Shown here: in pieces, positions 1 through 9,021 of the stretch
How positions within the stretch are numbered: the stretch's first letter is position 1
Layout of the letters: the number at the start of each line of letters is the position of its first letter
Source of the DNA: Nodosilinea sp. P-1105
GTDB lineage: Bacteria; Cyanobacteriota; Cyanobacteriia; Phormidesmidales; Phormidesmidaceae
DNA: 44,006 nucleotides
Direction of reading: 5' to 3'
Assembly (NCBI RefSeq): GCF_012911975.1
Contig: NZ_SMDQ01000047.1
Coordinates: 1 to 44,006, forward strand
The notes under the pieces: generated by a model
Told to the model about the DNA's origin: nothing
The model's input: the letters and a program-made list of their open reading frames with translations, nothing else
The model's database searches: none
Program-made: the position numbers and the translations under genes

Positions 1-195
1 ACCAGTTACATCGAGCGTTTGAACAACACGTTGAGGCAGCGGGTGGCGCGACTGGTGAGAAAGACCCTGTCGTTCTCTAAAAAGCTCGAGAACCACATTG
101 GGGCCATCTGGCTATTCATCCATGACTACAATCGCTGCATCAGAGAGAAGTTGGCCAAGCAAGGTCATCCGGTCTTTTCCTCTGGCCTGCACTAA
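1..195 (+). pseudogene. IS1-family transposase, C-terminal fragment
   Basis: The frame is open from base 1 to a TAA at 193-195 and gives 64 residues beginning TSYIERLNNTLRQRV. It continues with the RLVRKTLSFSKK stretch and ends near a WLFIHDYN motif. This pattern (IERxN..LR.R..RL.RKT..FSK) is the C-terminal part of the DDE transposase of IS1-type elements. The start lies outside the window, so whether the element is intact upstream cannot be judged. I see no clear terminal inverted repeat between 196 and 300. A short palindrome (AAAATTC...GAATTTT, 194-213) follows the stop. It sits about 105 bases before proA. Confidence 0.75.
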
Positions 196-300
196 AATTC
201 ACTACCGAATTTTGAACTCTTCCCTCTTCGTTCTTCCCTTTTCCGAGTGGGTGATGGGGAGGCGGTAAACTGGATCAATGCCGGTTCGTCGAACTTTACC

Positions 301-1617
301 ATGACCGTTTCCTCTTCTCCCTCAGCTAGCCAACAATCTCTGGTGGCGGTTGCCCAGGGCACTCAACGGGCCGCCCAGGCCCTGGCCAGCCTGTCTACTG
401 CGGCCAAAAACCAGGCCATTGAGGCGATCGCAGCCGCTTTAGCGGCTAATGCCGATGAGATTTTAGCCGCTAACCAGGCAGACTGTGACGCCGCCCTGGC
501 CGATAACCTAGCCAAACCCCTATACGGTCGACTAAAGCTGGATGCGGTGAAGCTGCAAGGGGCGATCGCCGGAGTCCGTGACGTAGCCAAGCTGCCCGAC
601 CCCGTTGGTACGGTACAAATTCATCGGGAGCTCGACAAGGGGTTGGTGCTAAAGCGGGTGACCGTACCGCTGGGGGTATTGGGGGTGATTTTTGAATCTC
701 GCCCCGATGCGGTGATGCAGATTTCCTCCCTGGCAGTGAAATCGGGCAACGGGGTCATCCTCAAAGGGGGCAAAGAAGCGGTTCGATCTTGCACGGCCTT
801 AGTCAACGCCATCAAGCAGGGGTTGACCCAAGCAGGTCTGGACCCCGCCGCTGTGGAACTACTAACCACCCGGGAAGAAACCCAGGCCCTGCTGGCCCTG
901 GACGACTATGTGGATTTGATTATTCCCCGAGGATCCAACGTCTTTGTTCGGTTTGTGCAAGAAAATACCCGCATTCCCGTGCTGGGCCATGCCGATGGTA
1001 TTTGTCACTTGTATGTGGATGTCGAGGCTAACTTAGCCCAAGCCGCCACTATTGCGGTCGACGCCAAGGCGGCCTACCCATCTGCCTGCAATGCGATCGA
1101 GACCTTACTGATCCATCAGGACATCGCCGCCCCAGGCTTACCCCAATTGGCCCAGGCGTTGCAGGCAGCCCAGGTGCAGCTTAAAGGAGATGAGCAGACA
1201 CGGCAGTGGCTGCCAGAGATAGCACCAACCACCGCTGAGGATTGGGCCACGGAGTATAGCGATCTGATCCTGGCCATCAAGGTGGTCGAGTCAGTGGAGG
1301 CAGCGATCGCCCACATCAACACCTATGGGTCGCGCCACACCGATGCGATCGTCACCGAGAACCCGGCGACCGCCGCTCTGTTTATGGATCGGGTGGATGC
1401 CGCCGGGGTATATCACAATTGCTCCACTCGTTTTGCCGATGGGTTCCGCTATGGCTTTGGGGCCGAAGTGGGCATCAGCACCCAAAAAATGCCCCCCCGT
1501 GGCCCTGTGGGTCTGGAGGGACTGGTCACCTATAAATACCAGGTGGTCGGCAACGGCCACATTTCCGCCACCTACAGCGGCCCCGATGCCAAGCCCTTTA
1601 CCCACAAAGACTTGTGA
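301..1617 (+). CDS. proA: Gamma-glutamyl phosphate reductase (ProA)
   Basis: ProA makes glutamate-5-semialdehyde from gamma-glutamyl phosphate with NADPH, the second step of proline synthesis, in the cytosol. The 438-residue product has the aldehyde-dehydrogenase-like fold signatures expected: [16 protein letters not shown] near residue 120, a KGGKEA motif, and the catalytic cysteine in [11 protein letters not shown] at about residue 263. The C-terminal segment [14 protein letters not shown] is typical of ProA. The frame is open upstream to a GTG at 247, but the ATG at 301 (MTVSSSP) gives the usual family length and was preferred; the extra 18 residues look non-conserved. It is a single gene, not in an obvious operon. 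A 7-bp inverted repeat overlaps its stop codon. Confidence 0.95.
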   Translation: MTVSSSPSASQQSLVAVAQGTQRAAQALASLSTAAKNQAIEAIAAALAANADEILAANQADCDAALADNLAKPLYGRLKLDAVKLQGAIAGVRDVAKLPDPVGTVQIHRELDKGLVLKRVTVPLGVLGVIFESRPDAVMQISSLAVKSGNGVILKGGKEAVRSCTALVNAIKQGLTQAGLDPAAVELLTTREETQALLALDDYVDLIIPRGSNVFVRFVQENTRIPVLGHADGICHLYVDVEANLAQAATIAVDAKAAYPSACNAIETLLIHQDIAAPGLPQLAQALQAAQVQLKGDEQTRQWLPEIAPTTAEDWATEYSDLILAIKVVESVEAAIAHINTYGSRHTDAIVTENPATAALFMDRVDAAGVYHNCSTRFADGFRYGFGAEVGISTQKMPPRGPVGLEGLVTYKYQVVGNGHISATYSGPDAKPFTHKDL

Positions 1618-1637
1618 GCCAGGCGAAACATGGCTCA
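1615..1637 (+). terminator. Short stem-loop at the proA stop codon
   Basis: TGAGCCA (1615-1621) pairs perfectly with TGGCTCA (1631-1637) across a 9-base loop. The left arm contains the proA stop. There is no strong T-run after it, so it is at best a weak or bidirectional terminator between the converging genes proA and the minus-strand gene ending at 1649. Confidence 0.3.
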
Positions 1638-1648
1638 ACCCCAGGGCA

Positions 1649-2125
1649 TCATTCTCCCAGGGCATCGTCTAGCACCCGCCGGGCCGACTCTGCCTGGCTC
1701 CTGGCTTCCCGAAAGCGAAAATTGCTCTGGGCAAAGGACTTCAGAACCTTGAAGCCATCTTTCAGGTCTGTGAGTTCAGTGTCGCTGATGGGGTCATCGG
1801 TAAACAGTAAGTCCACCAGCGATCGCACTCGCAGAGCCTCTGCTCGGGAGGTTTGCACCTTCAGCTTCAGGGTAGCGAGCTGATTCAACACTTGAATCGC
1901 CTGCACCACAGCATCCTCCTGCTGCTGTACCGTGGCTGAGGATGGCGGCGGCTGTACTTCCACCAACTGCTCGCCGCTAAAGCCGTCAGCCAGGGATGTG
2001 GCCAATTGCCCGTCGTCTAGCATGGCGATGAGTTGATCCATTGCCTGCTCACGGGCTTTTTTAGAGTCTTTGCCGGGTACAGTCAGCACCACATCGGGGC
2101 TTTGAGCTAACGTATATTGAACCAT
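1649..2125 (-). CDS. Conserved hypothetical protein
   Basis: A 158-residue soluble, acidic protein starting MVQYTLAQSPDVVLTVPGKDSKKAREQ. I do not recognise a named domain. The first 60 residues look like a small alpha/beta segment (V-L-T-V-P-GKDSKKAREQAMDQLIAML). The middle is Pro/Ser-rich (VQPPPSSATVQQQ), and the rest is strongly helical with many Gln, Leu, Arg and Glu (about residues 70-158), so a coiled coil is plausible. There is no signal peptide and no membrane segment. It is the last of a row of minus-strand genes and is separated from the next gene upstream by about 120 bases, so it may have its own promoter. Confidence 0.6.
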   Translation of the reverse strand: MVQYTLAQSPDVVLTVPGKDSKKAREQAMDQLIAMLDDGQLATSLADGFSGEQLVEVQPPPSSATVQQQEDAVVQAIQVLNQLATLKLKVQTSRAEALRVRSLVDLLFTDDPISDTELTDLKDGFKVLKSFAQSNFRFREARSQAESARRVLDDALGE

Positions 2126-2248
2126 CTTTAGTTCATGTGTACTATAGGTATCATAGCCGCAAATTTGCCCTGGCTCAAGCCGTTGTTACCGATCGCAATG
2201 ATGCTGACCTCAGGATAATGATCTCAACAATGTCCTCAGACCACAGGC

Positions 2249-2932
2249 CTAAGATCGCAGGCCACCCTGCACCACGGCCTTAAGCCGCTGATGTAACCCT
2301 GACACCTCCAAAGCAGGAACGAATGGCTGAATCACTTCAGTCTGCGTCCACGCAGACGAATCAGGGCTCAACGGGCGAAAATTAGGCACTGTTGCATCGG
2401 TCGAGGCCGTCTTAGTCATGTCGGTAGCCTGATTCGGAGCCCCATGACGCTCTTCACCCTCCTGATCGACTACGTTACCCGCTACATCACCAGCGGATGC
2501 AGCGGCCTGGGATGCCACCTGCTCGCCCTGCGGTGCACCCGCACCGGAGGTTAGCGACGGCTCTCTAGATGGCGGAGAGTCTCCCTGTGGAGCGTCAGTC
2601 GTGGGCATCTGTGCCTGAAGCGGAGGCATTTCCCCATACCCAGAAGGACACAACAGGGTTTGGCCTAGGATAATTGACTCAAATTCTCGATTAAAGTGAC
2701 GAATAGGATGCCCTCGCCGTTGCCACAGTTGCAAGATTTGGTCGACCGAAATCAGTTTGTAGCGCCCTTGATAGAGCGCCTCGGTAATGGCATGGCTAAT
2801 CCAGATAGTTTCGTACTGTTGCAGCCAAGCCGCAACCATCGCTTCAGCGGGGTAGGTCTCAGTATCAAAGCTAAAGTCACTCAGCAGTTGATAGAAGTGA
2901 GCCACATCTGGAGATTGGGTGGGATTCGTCAT
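2249..2932 (-). CDS. Conserved hypothetical protein, disordered C-terminus
   Basis: A 227-residue protein that I cannot assign to a function. The N-terminal 90 residues are dense and aromatic, with helices such as AHFYQLLSDF, AMVAAWLQQYE and ISVDQILQLWQRRG, and look like a folded domain. From about residue 95 the composition changes to Pro, Ser, Gln, Gly and Ala, consistent with a disordered linker, and ends with a short ordered tail containing IQPFVPALEVSGLHQRLKA. No signal peptide or transmembrane segment is seen. It lies between the DUF3769 gene and another unassigned gene on the same strand. The pattern of a short folded head, long linker and C-terminal amphipathic motif could suit an adaptor protein, but that is inference. 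Confidence 0.6.
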   Translation of the reverse strand: MTNPTQSPDVAHFYQLLSDFSFDTETYPAEAMVAAWLQQYETIWISHAITEALYQGRYKLISVDQILQLWQRRGHPIRHFNREFESIILGQTLLCPSGYGEMPPLQAQMPTTDAPQGDSPPSREPSLTSGAGAPQGEQVASQAAASAGDVAGNVVDQEGEERHGAPNQATDMTKTASTDATVPNFRPLSPDSSAWTQTEVIQPFVPALEVSGLHQRLKAVVQGGLRS

Positions 2933-3079
2933 AACATACTGGGTTTTGCAACCTACATTAGCCAGGAAAAGAAATAGCCTACCTTCCAGTTTAATCCTAC
3001 GACAAGACAGGCGATGCCATCCGTAAGGATCATTACGATTATGGGGGCAGCGTTACTCGGCGTAGACGTAAGGCTAAAC

Positions 3080-5233
3080 TTACTGCACCACAGCATCACC
3101 AGCATCGAAGGGACCGTCAAAGGGGGCTGTCCGCCCTGTCCAGTTAAAGTCGCTAATCCGAAATCCAATAAAACCAGTGTTTTGCTGGGGACTGTAGCGC
3201 AATTGCACCCCATAGGCTCGACGCCGGTATTCAAAAATCAAGTTGGTGTCAATAATTCGGCCGTTATCGACATTAAGGGAGGTTTGAAAACCCGCTAAAA
3301 ATGGACCATAAATCTGCTGCACAATTCCCCCAGACAAGATGTTTTGATCAACAATTCGATCAAACAGAAATGGGGAAGTGTCACCCGCAATAATACTCTT
3401 AGCAAAGCCGATATTGAAGGCCGTATAGTCAAAGGTATTACGCCGCAGATACCCGACCTGGCCAGACAGAGACACCCTGGCTTCTAAAATCTCTTGTAGG
3501 TCGTCGCTGGTGTAGTAAGTAGCTACTCCCCTCAGGCCAGCCGACAGTCTTAGGGAAGGGGTTAGGGGCCTGGGAGAGTAGCGTAGCCCTTCGGTAGGGG
3601 TACTGGGTAAGGGTTGTCCCTGCCACAGCAGAAAGCTCCGGCTCAGGTCAACCGCCCCCTGAAACCGGAACAAACTAGCCAGACCGGTAGAGCCCCCTGC
3701 ACCGATCAGATCAGGTTGATCGCTATTTGCGGTCACATACTGGCCAGATAGTTGATAGCGCAGGTTAATTTGAGTATCGCCCAGGGTAATGTTAGGGGAC
3801 TCGAATAGCAGACCAACGCTGTTTTGCACGTCCTGGAATCCTAGGGAGCCATTAAACAGGCGATCGCGATAGCTATATTCCAAACTTAGGCGATGGGTAC
3901 CAATTAACTGTTGGGTGCGAAAGCTGGCCCGCAGGCGGTCATCAAAATTAGCCAGGTCCAGGCCTGACAGGCCAAAAAAGCCATTAACGGATGTTCTTGG
4001 CCCCAAGGGGCCGTTGAGCCGGGCCACGACGCCAAAATTGGCAGGATCGGTCAAATTAAAGTTGGACTCATCCAACCAGCGAGAAAGGTAAACCTGGGGG
4101 GCTACCGTGAACTGCAAAGGCCCAGTGCCAGGGAGCGAAAATTCTCGCTCGATGAACAGACCACCGCGATCGCGTCCATCAATTCCAATTCCTGTGGGTA
4201 GCGGGTTAAAGGCATCGGGCGGCAGGGCTCCGCGCTGCAAAATAAATCGATTACGCCAGAGCGGAAGACTCAACCCCTGATCGAAAACTACCCTGGAATT
4301 TTCCGCCACTAGTTCGTCTTCGTCTTCATTCAAGGGCACAAAGCTGACCCGGTTGCTGCGCCACTCTATCTCGGGCGGCGAAAAGGGGTCATTGGTCAGG
4401 CGTAGATTATCTGCATACCAGCCACTGGCGTCGAAGGTAACGCGATCGCTTTCAAACCGCAAACGTCGGACAGTTCCTCTTTCAGCCCCAAATAAGTCCT
4501 GATCTGGATCGGTGGCAAACCCGACGCCCCCAGGACTGGTCACCCCAGAAATGGACCCCGGTGTCGGCCGTTGCGGATCCACAGGCACCGTACCGGATAC
4601 CAGATCATTGGGAAAGGTGGTAGAAAAATCTTCCGCCAAGGTAGCGAGCTGCAGTTCACCCCGGGCATTGTGGATAGTGCCTGCCCCCTGCAACAGGTTA
4701 TAGGTGACAACATCCCCTTCAATCACCTGGTCATTGCGGCTAAAGAAGACATTGCCTTCGGCCCGGGCATAACGATCGATTAAATTAATCCACAAGCGTT
4801 CTGCAAGGACCTGAGCATTACCAAACTGCACCAGAACGTTGCCGGTGGCAATCACCGTCTGCTGCTCTGGATCATAAACCTGGCGGTCGGCCCTGAGCAG
4901 TAGCTCAGACACCGCTTCCACCTCTAGGGGGGGGGCCTGGTCAGCCTCGTGCTCCAGGGGCAGGGTGTCTGTCTCGTCTAACTCGGTGTCTGTCTGGTCT
5001 AACCTCACCTCAGGCGCTGCGTTCACCCCCTGGGCGAGGGGCAGCCCGTCGTCGTCACCCCTCAGGAGCTGGTCGAGTAGGGGATAGGTATGCCCAGTCG
5101 CCTCCCCCTGCTGCCAGGACTGATCGTCTAAGGCAAATGGCTGAGGTACTGCACCATTGGCTGTGCCATCGCGGTAGACCTCCGTGGCTTGAACAACTGG
5201 GGGCAGTTCCGGCGGGGTAGGCAGCAAGGGCAT
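3080..5233 (-). CDS. DUF3769 family protein, LptD/OstA-like outer-membrane beta-barrel
   Basis: The 717-residue product resembles the cyanobacterial DUF3769 family, related to the LPS-assembly protein LptD (OstA). Residues about 110-200 carry the OstA-type beta-jellyroll pattern (LLRADRQVYDPEQQTVIATG, then VLAERLWINL, YARAEGNVFF and VIEGDVVTYN). The rest is rich in alternating hydrophobic strands and ends with FIGFRISDFNWTG, as expected of a large outer-membrane barrel. The N-terminus (MPLLPTPPELPPVVQA) is Pro-rich without a convincing signal peptide, so the true start might lie elsewhere or the signal may be atypical. By family analogy it would insert lipopolysaccharide into the outer leaflet. 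It is separated from psbI upstream by a strong terminator. Confidence 0.8.
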   Translation of the reverse strand: MPLLPTPPELPPVVQATEVYRDGTANGAVPQPFALDDQSWQQGEATGHTYPLLDQLLRGDDDGLPLAQGVNAAPEVRLDQTDTELDETDTLPLEHEADQAPPLEVEAVSELLLRADRQVYDPEQQTVIATGNVLVQFGNAQVLAERLWINLIDRYARAEGNVFFSRNDQVIEGDVVTYNLLQGAGTIHNARGELQLATLAEDFSTTFPNDLVSGTVPVDPQRPTPGSISGVTSPGGVGFATDPDQDLFGAERGTVRRLRFESDRVTFDASGWYADNLRLTNDPFSPPEIEWRSNRVSFVPLNEDEDELVAENSRVVFDQGLSLPLWRNRFILQRGALPPDAFNPLPTGIGIDGRDRGGLFIEREFSLPGTGPLQFTVAPQVYLSRWLDESNFNLTDPANFGVVARLNGPLGPRTSVNGFFGLSGLDLANFDDRLRASFRTQQLIGTHRLSLEYSYRDRLFNGSLGFQDVQNSVGLLFESPNITLGDTQINLRYQLSGQYVTANSDQPDLIGAGGSTGLASLFRFQGAVDLSRSFLLWQGQPLPSTPTEGLRYSPRPLTPSLRLSAGLRGVATYYTSDDLQEILEARVSLSGQVGYLRRNTFDYTAFNIGFAKSIIAGDTSPFLFDRIVDQNILSGGIVQQIYGPFLAGFQTSLNVDNGRIIDTNLIFEYRRRAYGVQLRYSPQQNTGFIGFRISDFNWTGRTAPFDGPFDAGDAVVQ

Positions 5234-5259
5234 AAGTCAGAAAATCGACCACAAAAAAC

Positions 5260-5280
5260 AAAGCCCGACAAGCGGGCTTT
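5260..5280 (-). terminator. Rho-independent terminator of psbI
   Basis: AAAGCCCG (5260-5267) and CGGGCTTT (5273-5280) form a perfect 8-bp stem with a 5-base loop. Read on the minus strand, the stem is followed by TGTTTTTTGT, the T-tract expected of an intrinsic terminator. It lies after the psbI stop and just before the DUF3769 start, so it should isolate psbI from the genes downstream. Confidence 0.85.
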
Positions 5281-5318
5281 AAGGCTACAGATGCAGAGCG
5301 AATTGCCACAGCAATTGC

Positions 5319-5435
5319 TTAGTCCATATCTTGCCGCCCGGGGTTACGAGAGGGGTCACCATTGAGGAACCCAAAGATAAAGAGGGCCACAAAGAAGGTT
5401 ACCACCAGGTAAACTACGATTTTGAGAGTCAGCAT
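5319..5435 (-). CDS. psbI: Photosystem II reaction centre protein I (PsbI)
   Basis: A 38-residue peptide reading [18 protein letters not shown], then [20 protein letters not shown]. This is the standard PsbI length and layout: a single transmembrane helix (residues about 4-24) followed by the FGFL.. DP.RNPGR tail. PsbI is a small thylakoid-membrane subunit bound next to D1 and CP43 and helps assemble and stabilise the photosystem II core. A good ribosome site (GGAG, 8 bases upstream on the minus strand) supports the start. The gene is too short to be found by simple length filters. It has its own terminator at 5260-5280. Confidence 0.96.
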   Translation of the reverse strand: MLTLKIVVYLVVTFFVALFIFGFLNGDPSRNPGRQDMD

Positions 5436-5560
5436 AGTTATATCTCCGAACTGCTAGCCAGCATGGGTATAAGTTAATGTCCATCATATCGTCAAACGAT
5501 CCCCGATCTAATGCTGCTAGCAGGTCAACCCCGGTCAATCCGACGTTAACCCCCACCCAT

Positions 5561-5590
5561 ACAGTCGCTGAGGGCAGCCGAATGGTTCCC
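5561..5590 (+). repeat. 30-bp dispersed repeat, copy 1
   Basis: Identical to 15734-15763 except for one base (T/C at the fifth position). The shared core is CGCTGAGGGCAGCCGAATGG followed by TTCCC. The two copies lie about 10 kb apart, each next to degenerate sequence rather than inside a gene. Confidence 0.7.
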
Positions 5591-5681
5591 ATCTGAGAAA
5601 TCCCCGATACTGCAAGCAGCCCTGGATCAGGGGTAGCCAGCCCCCCCCGTAGGGAAGCAGCCTGCGGGAAGCGGAGTCAAT

Positions 5682-5972
5682 CTACAAAAAGATCGTGATT
5701 CCTCTGGCTATGTCCCTTTTGGTTGGCCCAGGAGCGATCGCCAATGTCATTCTCCACACCGGCGATTGTGCCGCCGACCAGCAGCACCCGCAGGCCCAGG
5801 TTGAGGCCCCCTCACCAATGAAGTAGTTTTGAAAACTGCGGGGCAGGGCGGTGCGCACATTGGCCCTAAGGCCTGGCGGCAGCCAGGTGAGCAGCAGCAG
5901 GGGCAGGGGCCAGGCGCCAGGCAGCCACTGGATGACCCGCCGGGTGAACAGGGGAGCGTTGATCTGGGCCAT
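5682..5972 (-). pseudogene. Possible decayed membrane-protein gene
   Basis: A frame starting at the ATG on 5972 gives MAQINAPLFTRRVIQWLPGA followed by a hydrophobic stretch (WPLPLLLLTWLPPGL) and RSFQNYFIGEG. After that the composition becomes Cys/Trp-rich and unnatural (STWACGCCWS). A shift of one frame at that point instead gives LGLRVLLVGGTIAGVENDIGD, which reads more like a protein. This suggests a frameshifted relic of a small membrane protein. I do not recognise the family. The repeat copy at 5975-6194 lies directly upstream of the start and may have split the gene from its promoter. Confidence 0.3.
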
Positions 5973-5974
5973 GG

Positions 5975-6194
5975 CTAGAGCATCGGTACAGTATGTCAAG
6001 ATCCCAGGGTTCTTGGGCTGATTGGTTACGACTTTTGGGGCATCCAGGCAGAGAACCCTCCTAAGAAACAGGGCTCCGATCGTAGGGTGGGCTTTGCCCA
6101 CCAACCCCAGGAACCGCCGTCACCGGGTTTCTTCCTGCTCTATCGAAGGGCACCGCCGTTAGTCAACTGCTGGGATCTGAACCGGCGTTCTAGA
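5975..6194 (+). repeat. CTAGAG/TCTAGA repeat, copy A (with nested palindrome)
   Basis: The first 46 bases are identical to the reverse complement of the copy at 25561-25668. The far end (CCGGCGTTCTAGA, to 6194) also matches that copy. It is about 110 bases longer than copy B; the extra sequence includes the palindrome GGTGGGC-TTT-GCCCACC (6086-6102), so a second repeat seems to have inserted into it. Its right end contains the TAG stop codon (6190-6192, minus strand) of the large hydrolase gene. Confidence 0.75.
6086..6102. repeat. GTAGGGTGGGC palindrome
   Basis: GGTGGGC and GCCCACC flank a TTT loop, preceded by CGTAG. It belongs to the short palindromic repeat family widespread in filamentous cyanobacteria; related copies occur at 32079-32118, 38611-38627 and 40659-40676. 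Confidence 0.7.
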
Positions 6195-9021
6195 ACCCCA
6201 GCGGGGCAATTGGTTCAATCTCGGGGACAGTGCCGCCCACCTGGGTAGTGCGCAGCACCAGCACAGTAGCCCCCCGCTGGAGAAAGGACGTGATCACCGT
6301 ATCGCTGGCGACCCGGGGCAACACCGTGCGCCAGCTCACCAGGGCCGTAGCCAGCTGCTTGAGGGGGTCGTCTTCAAGACTGCTGCCCAACACGGTCTCG
6401 TGGTGCTGCCAGTCGGCGCGGGCGGTGCCCCAGGGCAGCAAATCGCGCTTCAGCGATTGGCCAATCTGCCGCAGCTGCTGGGCCTGGGCCGCCTGGTCGG
6501 GGTGGGCCTGGAGCCAGGCAACCGGGTCGGCCATGGTGGCGGCGGCCCGATTGAGCTGCTGGAGGGCAGCGTAGAGCGCCTGGTTGGAGTCCTGGGCACA
6601 GTTGTTGGCGGGGCCGACGTAGGTGATGCCGCTGCCGTCGCCGGTGCGGTAACGGGCCATCATGATCTGGAGCTGGTGCAGCAGTCGCTCCAGGGGATGG
6701 AAAGTGACGCCGTCGATGGTGTACGACATGGTGAAGGCGTCGAGCTTGATCATGACGTCGCGCACCGGCCGCAGGTTGAGCCAGCCAAACTGGCGATCGC
6801 CCATGTAGTTTGACCAGTGGTGGCGGCAGGCAATCAGCCCGTCGCCGTTTTGGGTATAGACCTGAAAGTACTGGATCTCCAGTCGCAGGTCGCCGCTCAG
6901 GGGCTCCTGCACCACCTCCGCCAGGCCGTAGGCAAAGTGGCCAAAGTAGACCGGCCCCCGCGCCGCTGGCTCGGTCATTTGGCCGCCGACGCCGCCGTAG
7001 ACGTGGTTGAGCAGCAGTCGATCGCCCCGGTGAAAGGTGGGTGCTGCCTTTTCGCTAGCCCGCAACAGCACCGAACTGATCTTGCCTTTGGTGCCCTCCA
7101 CCGCCCAGGACTTCTGTTTGAGGTAGCGGCGGCTGGCGGTTTTGCCGACGATCTCGCGATCGGGGGTGAGGGCAAACAGGGCGCGGGGGGCCAGGGCCTG
7201 CACCACAAACCGCCCGCTGGAGTCGGGGGCACCGTAGAGGTACCAGCCCTCGCGGTTACAGGGCGATCGCTCCAGGTCTTGATCGCTGGAGGGGCGCAGT
7301 CCGTTGATGTTGGGCACCACCTGGGGCACCCACACGGCGGCCTCGGGGCCATCGAACTGGCGACTGGCACGGTTGAAGTGGCGGATGCGGTAGAGGGCGC
7401 CCTCGGGGGTGGTCTGGCTAGGGGCAACGAACTGGGCGATCGCATAGAACCGACCGCTGATTTGGGCCGGGTCTTGGTCGATCAAGATCTGCACCCCCTC
7501 GGGCCGCGACTCCACCTGCACCAGGCCGTTCAGCATGGCAATTACATTGTCTGTCGGTCTGGCCCCGGCCAGCGACTCCAGCGGCCCCACCCGCCGCCAG
7601 CCATTCAGCCGTTTGGGCAGCACCTTGCCCTGGCGGTGGCTGTACTCGGCGTCGGCACTGAAGTGCAGATCCCGGGTCACCAGGCCCAGGTACTGACGCA
7701 CCCAGGGGGTATTCTGCCAGCTCAGCCAGACCCGCTGCCCCACCAGTTGGGAGTAATCATCGGTGGCGTGGTGCACCTCGAACCAGACCCCGTCCTGGGG
7801 TTGTCGCTGCTCGGGGGTGGGCAAGATCAGCCGCCCCATCCAGGGGGCGATGGGGCGATAGTGGACGGCGTCGCCTTCGGGATATCCCTGATTCAGGGGA
7901 TAGGTCTCGGGTCGATTGACCGCCCCCTGCTGGGCCAGGCTGTAGCTGCTGGGGCTGGGGGCGATGCTAGGCCGTTGCAGCGGCAGCCGCTCCTGCAAAA
8001 TGCCCGTCACCCAGTCCACCGTCTGCTGCAGGTGAGTGCGCCCGTCCGGCAGGCGCTGGTTGGGGTCGAGCACACCCCCCGGCGTCTGGTGCCCCACCGG
8101 CCCCAGGGAAATAAACGTCACCTGGCCCCGCTTTTTGGCCCGGTTCCAGTAGGAGAGGGCCATCACCCGCCAGCGCTTGGGAAACAGCACCGGCCCGGTG
8201 CGCTCCACCGGGTCTTTGTCGCCCACCAGGTGGTAGATGTGGCCCAGGCTGAGAATGTTGTTGTGCCCGCAGAAGACTCCCGCCAGGGAAATGATGTCAA
8301 GGGGCGCATCCAGGGCCGGTTGCAGCAGCGGGGCCGCCCCCATGGAGATTTCGCCGCCGCCGCTAAAGCCCAGCAGGGTGACCGGCACCCCACTGCCGGG
8401 CCGATAGCCCTCGTCGATCAGCCCTTTGTAGATCAGCTGGGCCATGCCCCGGTTGTAGACGGGGCCGTAGCGGGTGTCCGCCGACACTACCACCATCAGC
8501 AGATTGCGAATGTTGATCAACATGCCCAGGATGGCAAAAAAGCGCTTCGTGCGCAGCCAGTCCACCAGCCGCCAGAAAGCGGACGTGGGCCGGTCGGCCA
8601 CCAGGGCTTTGTTCAGCACCGAGTAGGACATGATGCCCCGCACGATCACCATGTCGGGCAGGGCCTGCCCCAGCTCGCTGAGAAACTGTTCCGCCTCCGG
8701 GGCATAGGTGGACTTAACCTGGCCGATGCCGTCGAGATAGACGACGTAGCGGCTGGGTTGTTTTCCGGTTACGGGCTCCTCGGTGGTGCCCGGCGGCCCC
8801 TCGAGATCGACCGGATCGCCGTACCACCCGGCCCACCAACCCAGGGTCTCCAGGGGACTGAGCAGGGCGGCGACCACTAGCGCCCCCAGGCCGATCAGCA
8901 GCAGATCGACAACGACTCGCTCGGTGGCATGCTCTATCCCTCCGACCAGGGCCAGCAGGAGCAGCCGTCCGACTCCCTCCCCCACGGCCCCCAGCCCGTT
9001 CTGCCAAACCGCGTGCATCAT
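6190..9021 (-). CDS. Large membrane-anchored alpha/beta hydrolase
   Basis: A 943-residue protein. Residues about 17-60 contain two hydrophobic segments (RLLLLALVGGIE and VVVDLLLIGLGALVVAALL) that should anchor it in a membrane. An alpha/beta-hydrolase-like domain follows: strand YVVYLDGIG (92-100), nucleophile elbow LLGFSGGGEIS with Ser220, a possible acid in VGDKDPVE (Asp268/270) and a His in LGPVGHQTPGG (His311). Residues about 370-943 have no domain I know; they are rich in Trp, Gly, Arg and Gln and look beta-rich. The start overlaps the stop of the upstream Yip1-like gene (ATGA), so the two are translationally coupled. Substrate unknown; a lipase or esterase at the membrane is an inference. 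Its stop codon lies inside the end of a dispersed repeat. Confidence 0.8.
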   Translation of the reverse strand: MMHAVWQNGLGAVGEGVGRLLLLALVGGIEHATERVVVDLLLIGLGALVVAALLSPLETLGWWAGWYGDPVDLEGPPGTTEEPVTGKQPSRYVVYLDGIGQVKSTYAPEAEQFLSELGQALPDMVIVRGIMSYSVLNKALVADRPTSAFWRLVDWLRTKRFFAILGMLINIRNLLMVVVSADTRYGPVYNRGMAQLIYKGLIDEGYRPGSGVPVTLLGFSGGGEISMGAAPLLQPALDAPLDIISLAGVFCGHNNILSLGHIYHLVGDKDPVERTGPVLFPKRWRVMALSYWNRAKKRGQVTFISLGPVGHQTPGGVLDPNQRLPDGRTHLQQTVDWVTGILQERLPLQRPSIAPSPSSYSLAQQGAVNRPETYPLNQGYPEGDAVHYRPIAPWMGRLILPTPEQRQPQDGVWFEVHHATDDYSQLVGQRVWLSWQNTPWVRQYLGLVTRDLHFSADAEYSHRQGKVLPKRLNGWRRVGPLESLAGARPTDNVIAMLNGLVQVESRPEGVQILIDQDPAQISGRFYAIAQFVAPSQTTPEGALYRIRHFNRASRQFDGPEAAVWVPQVVPNINGLRPSSDQDLERSPCNREGWYLYGAPDSSGRFVVQALAPRALFALTPDREIVGKTASRRYLKQKSWAVEGTKGKISSVLLRASEKAAPTFHRGDRLLLNHVYGGVGGQMTEPAARGPVYFGHFAYGLAEVVQEPLSGDLRLEIQYFQVYTQNGDGLIACRHHWSNYMGDRQFGWLNLRPVRDVMIKLDAFTMSYTIDGVTFHPLERLLHQLQIMMARYRTGDGSGITYVGPANNCAQDSNQALYAALQQLNRAAATMADPVAWLQAHPDQAAQAQQLRQIGQSLKRDLLPWGTARADWQHHETVLGSSLEDDPLKQLATALVSWRTVLPRVASDTVITSFLQRGATVLVLRTTQVGGTVPEIEPIAPLGF

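Larger units (their letters stand above)
5436..6189. other. Repeat-rich intergenic region without an intact gene
   Basis: This 754-base stretch holds a 30-base repeat shared with 15734-15763, a possible decayed reading frame (5682-5972, minus) and one copy of the CTAGAG/TCTAGA repeat with a GTAGGGTGGGC palindrome nested in it (5975-6194). Apart from the psbI promoter that must lie just after 5436, nothing else is supported. Confidence 0.6.

Noticed and set aside
196-300. Right terminal inverted repeat of the IS1-type element
   Set aside because: No convincing IS1-type end sequence is visible; only a short AAAATTC/GAATTTT palindrome, which is too generic.
5356-5592. Longer minus-strand frame overlapping psbI
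   Set aside because: PsbI is in another frame with perfect family sequence; the longer frame reads as random and includes a dispersed repeat.
6817-8880. A 687-codon open frame on the plus strand opposite the large hydrolase gene
   Set aside because: Its product is dominated by Gly, His, Gln, Val and Pro without domain pattern, and it lies fully antisense to a gene with clear hydrolase motifs. It is open because of the high GC codon usage of the opposite strand.
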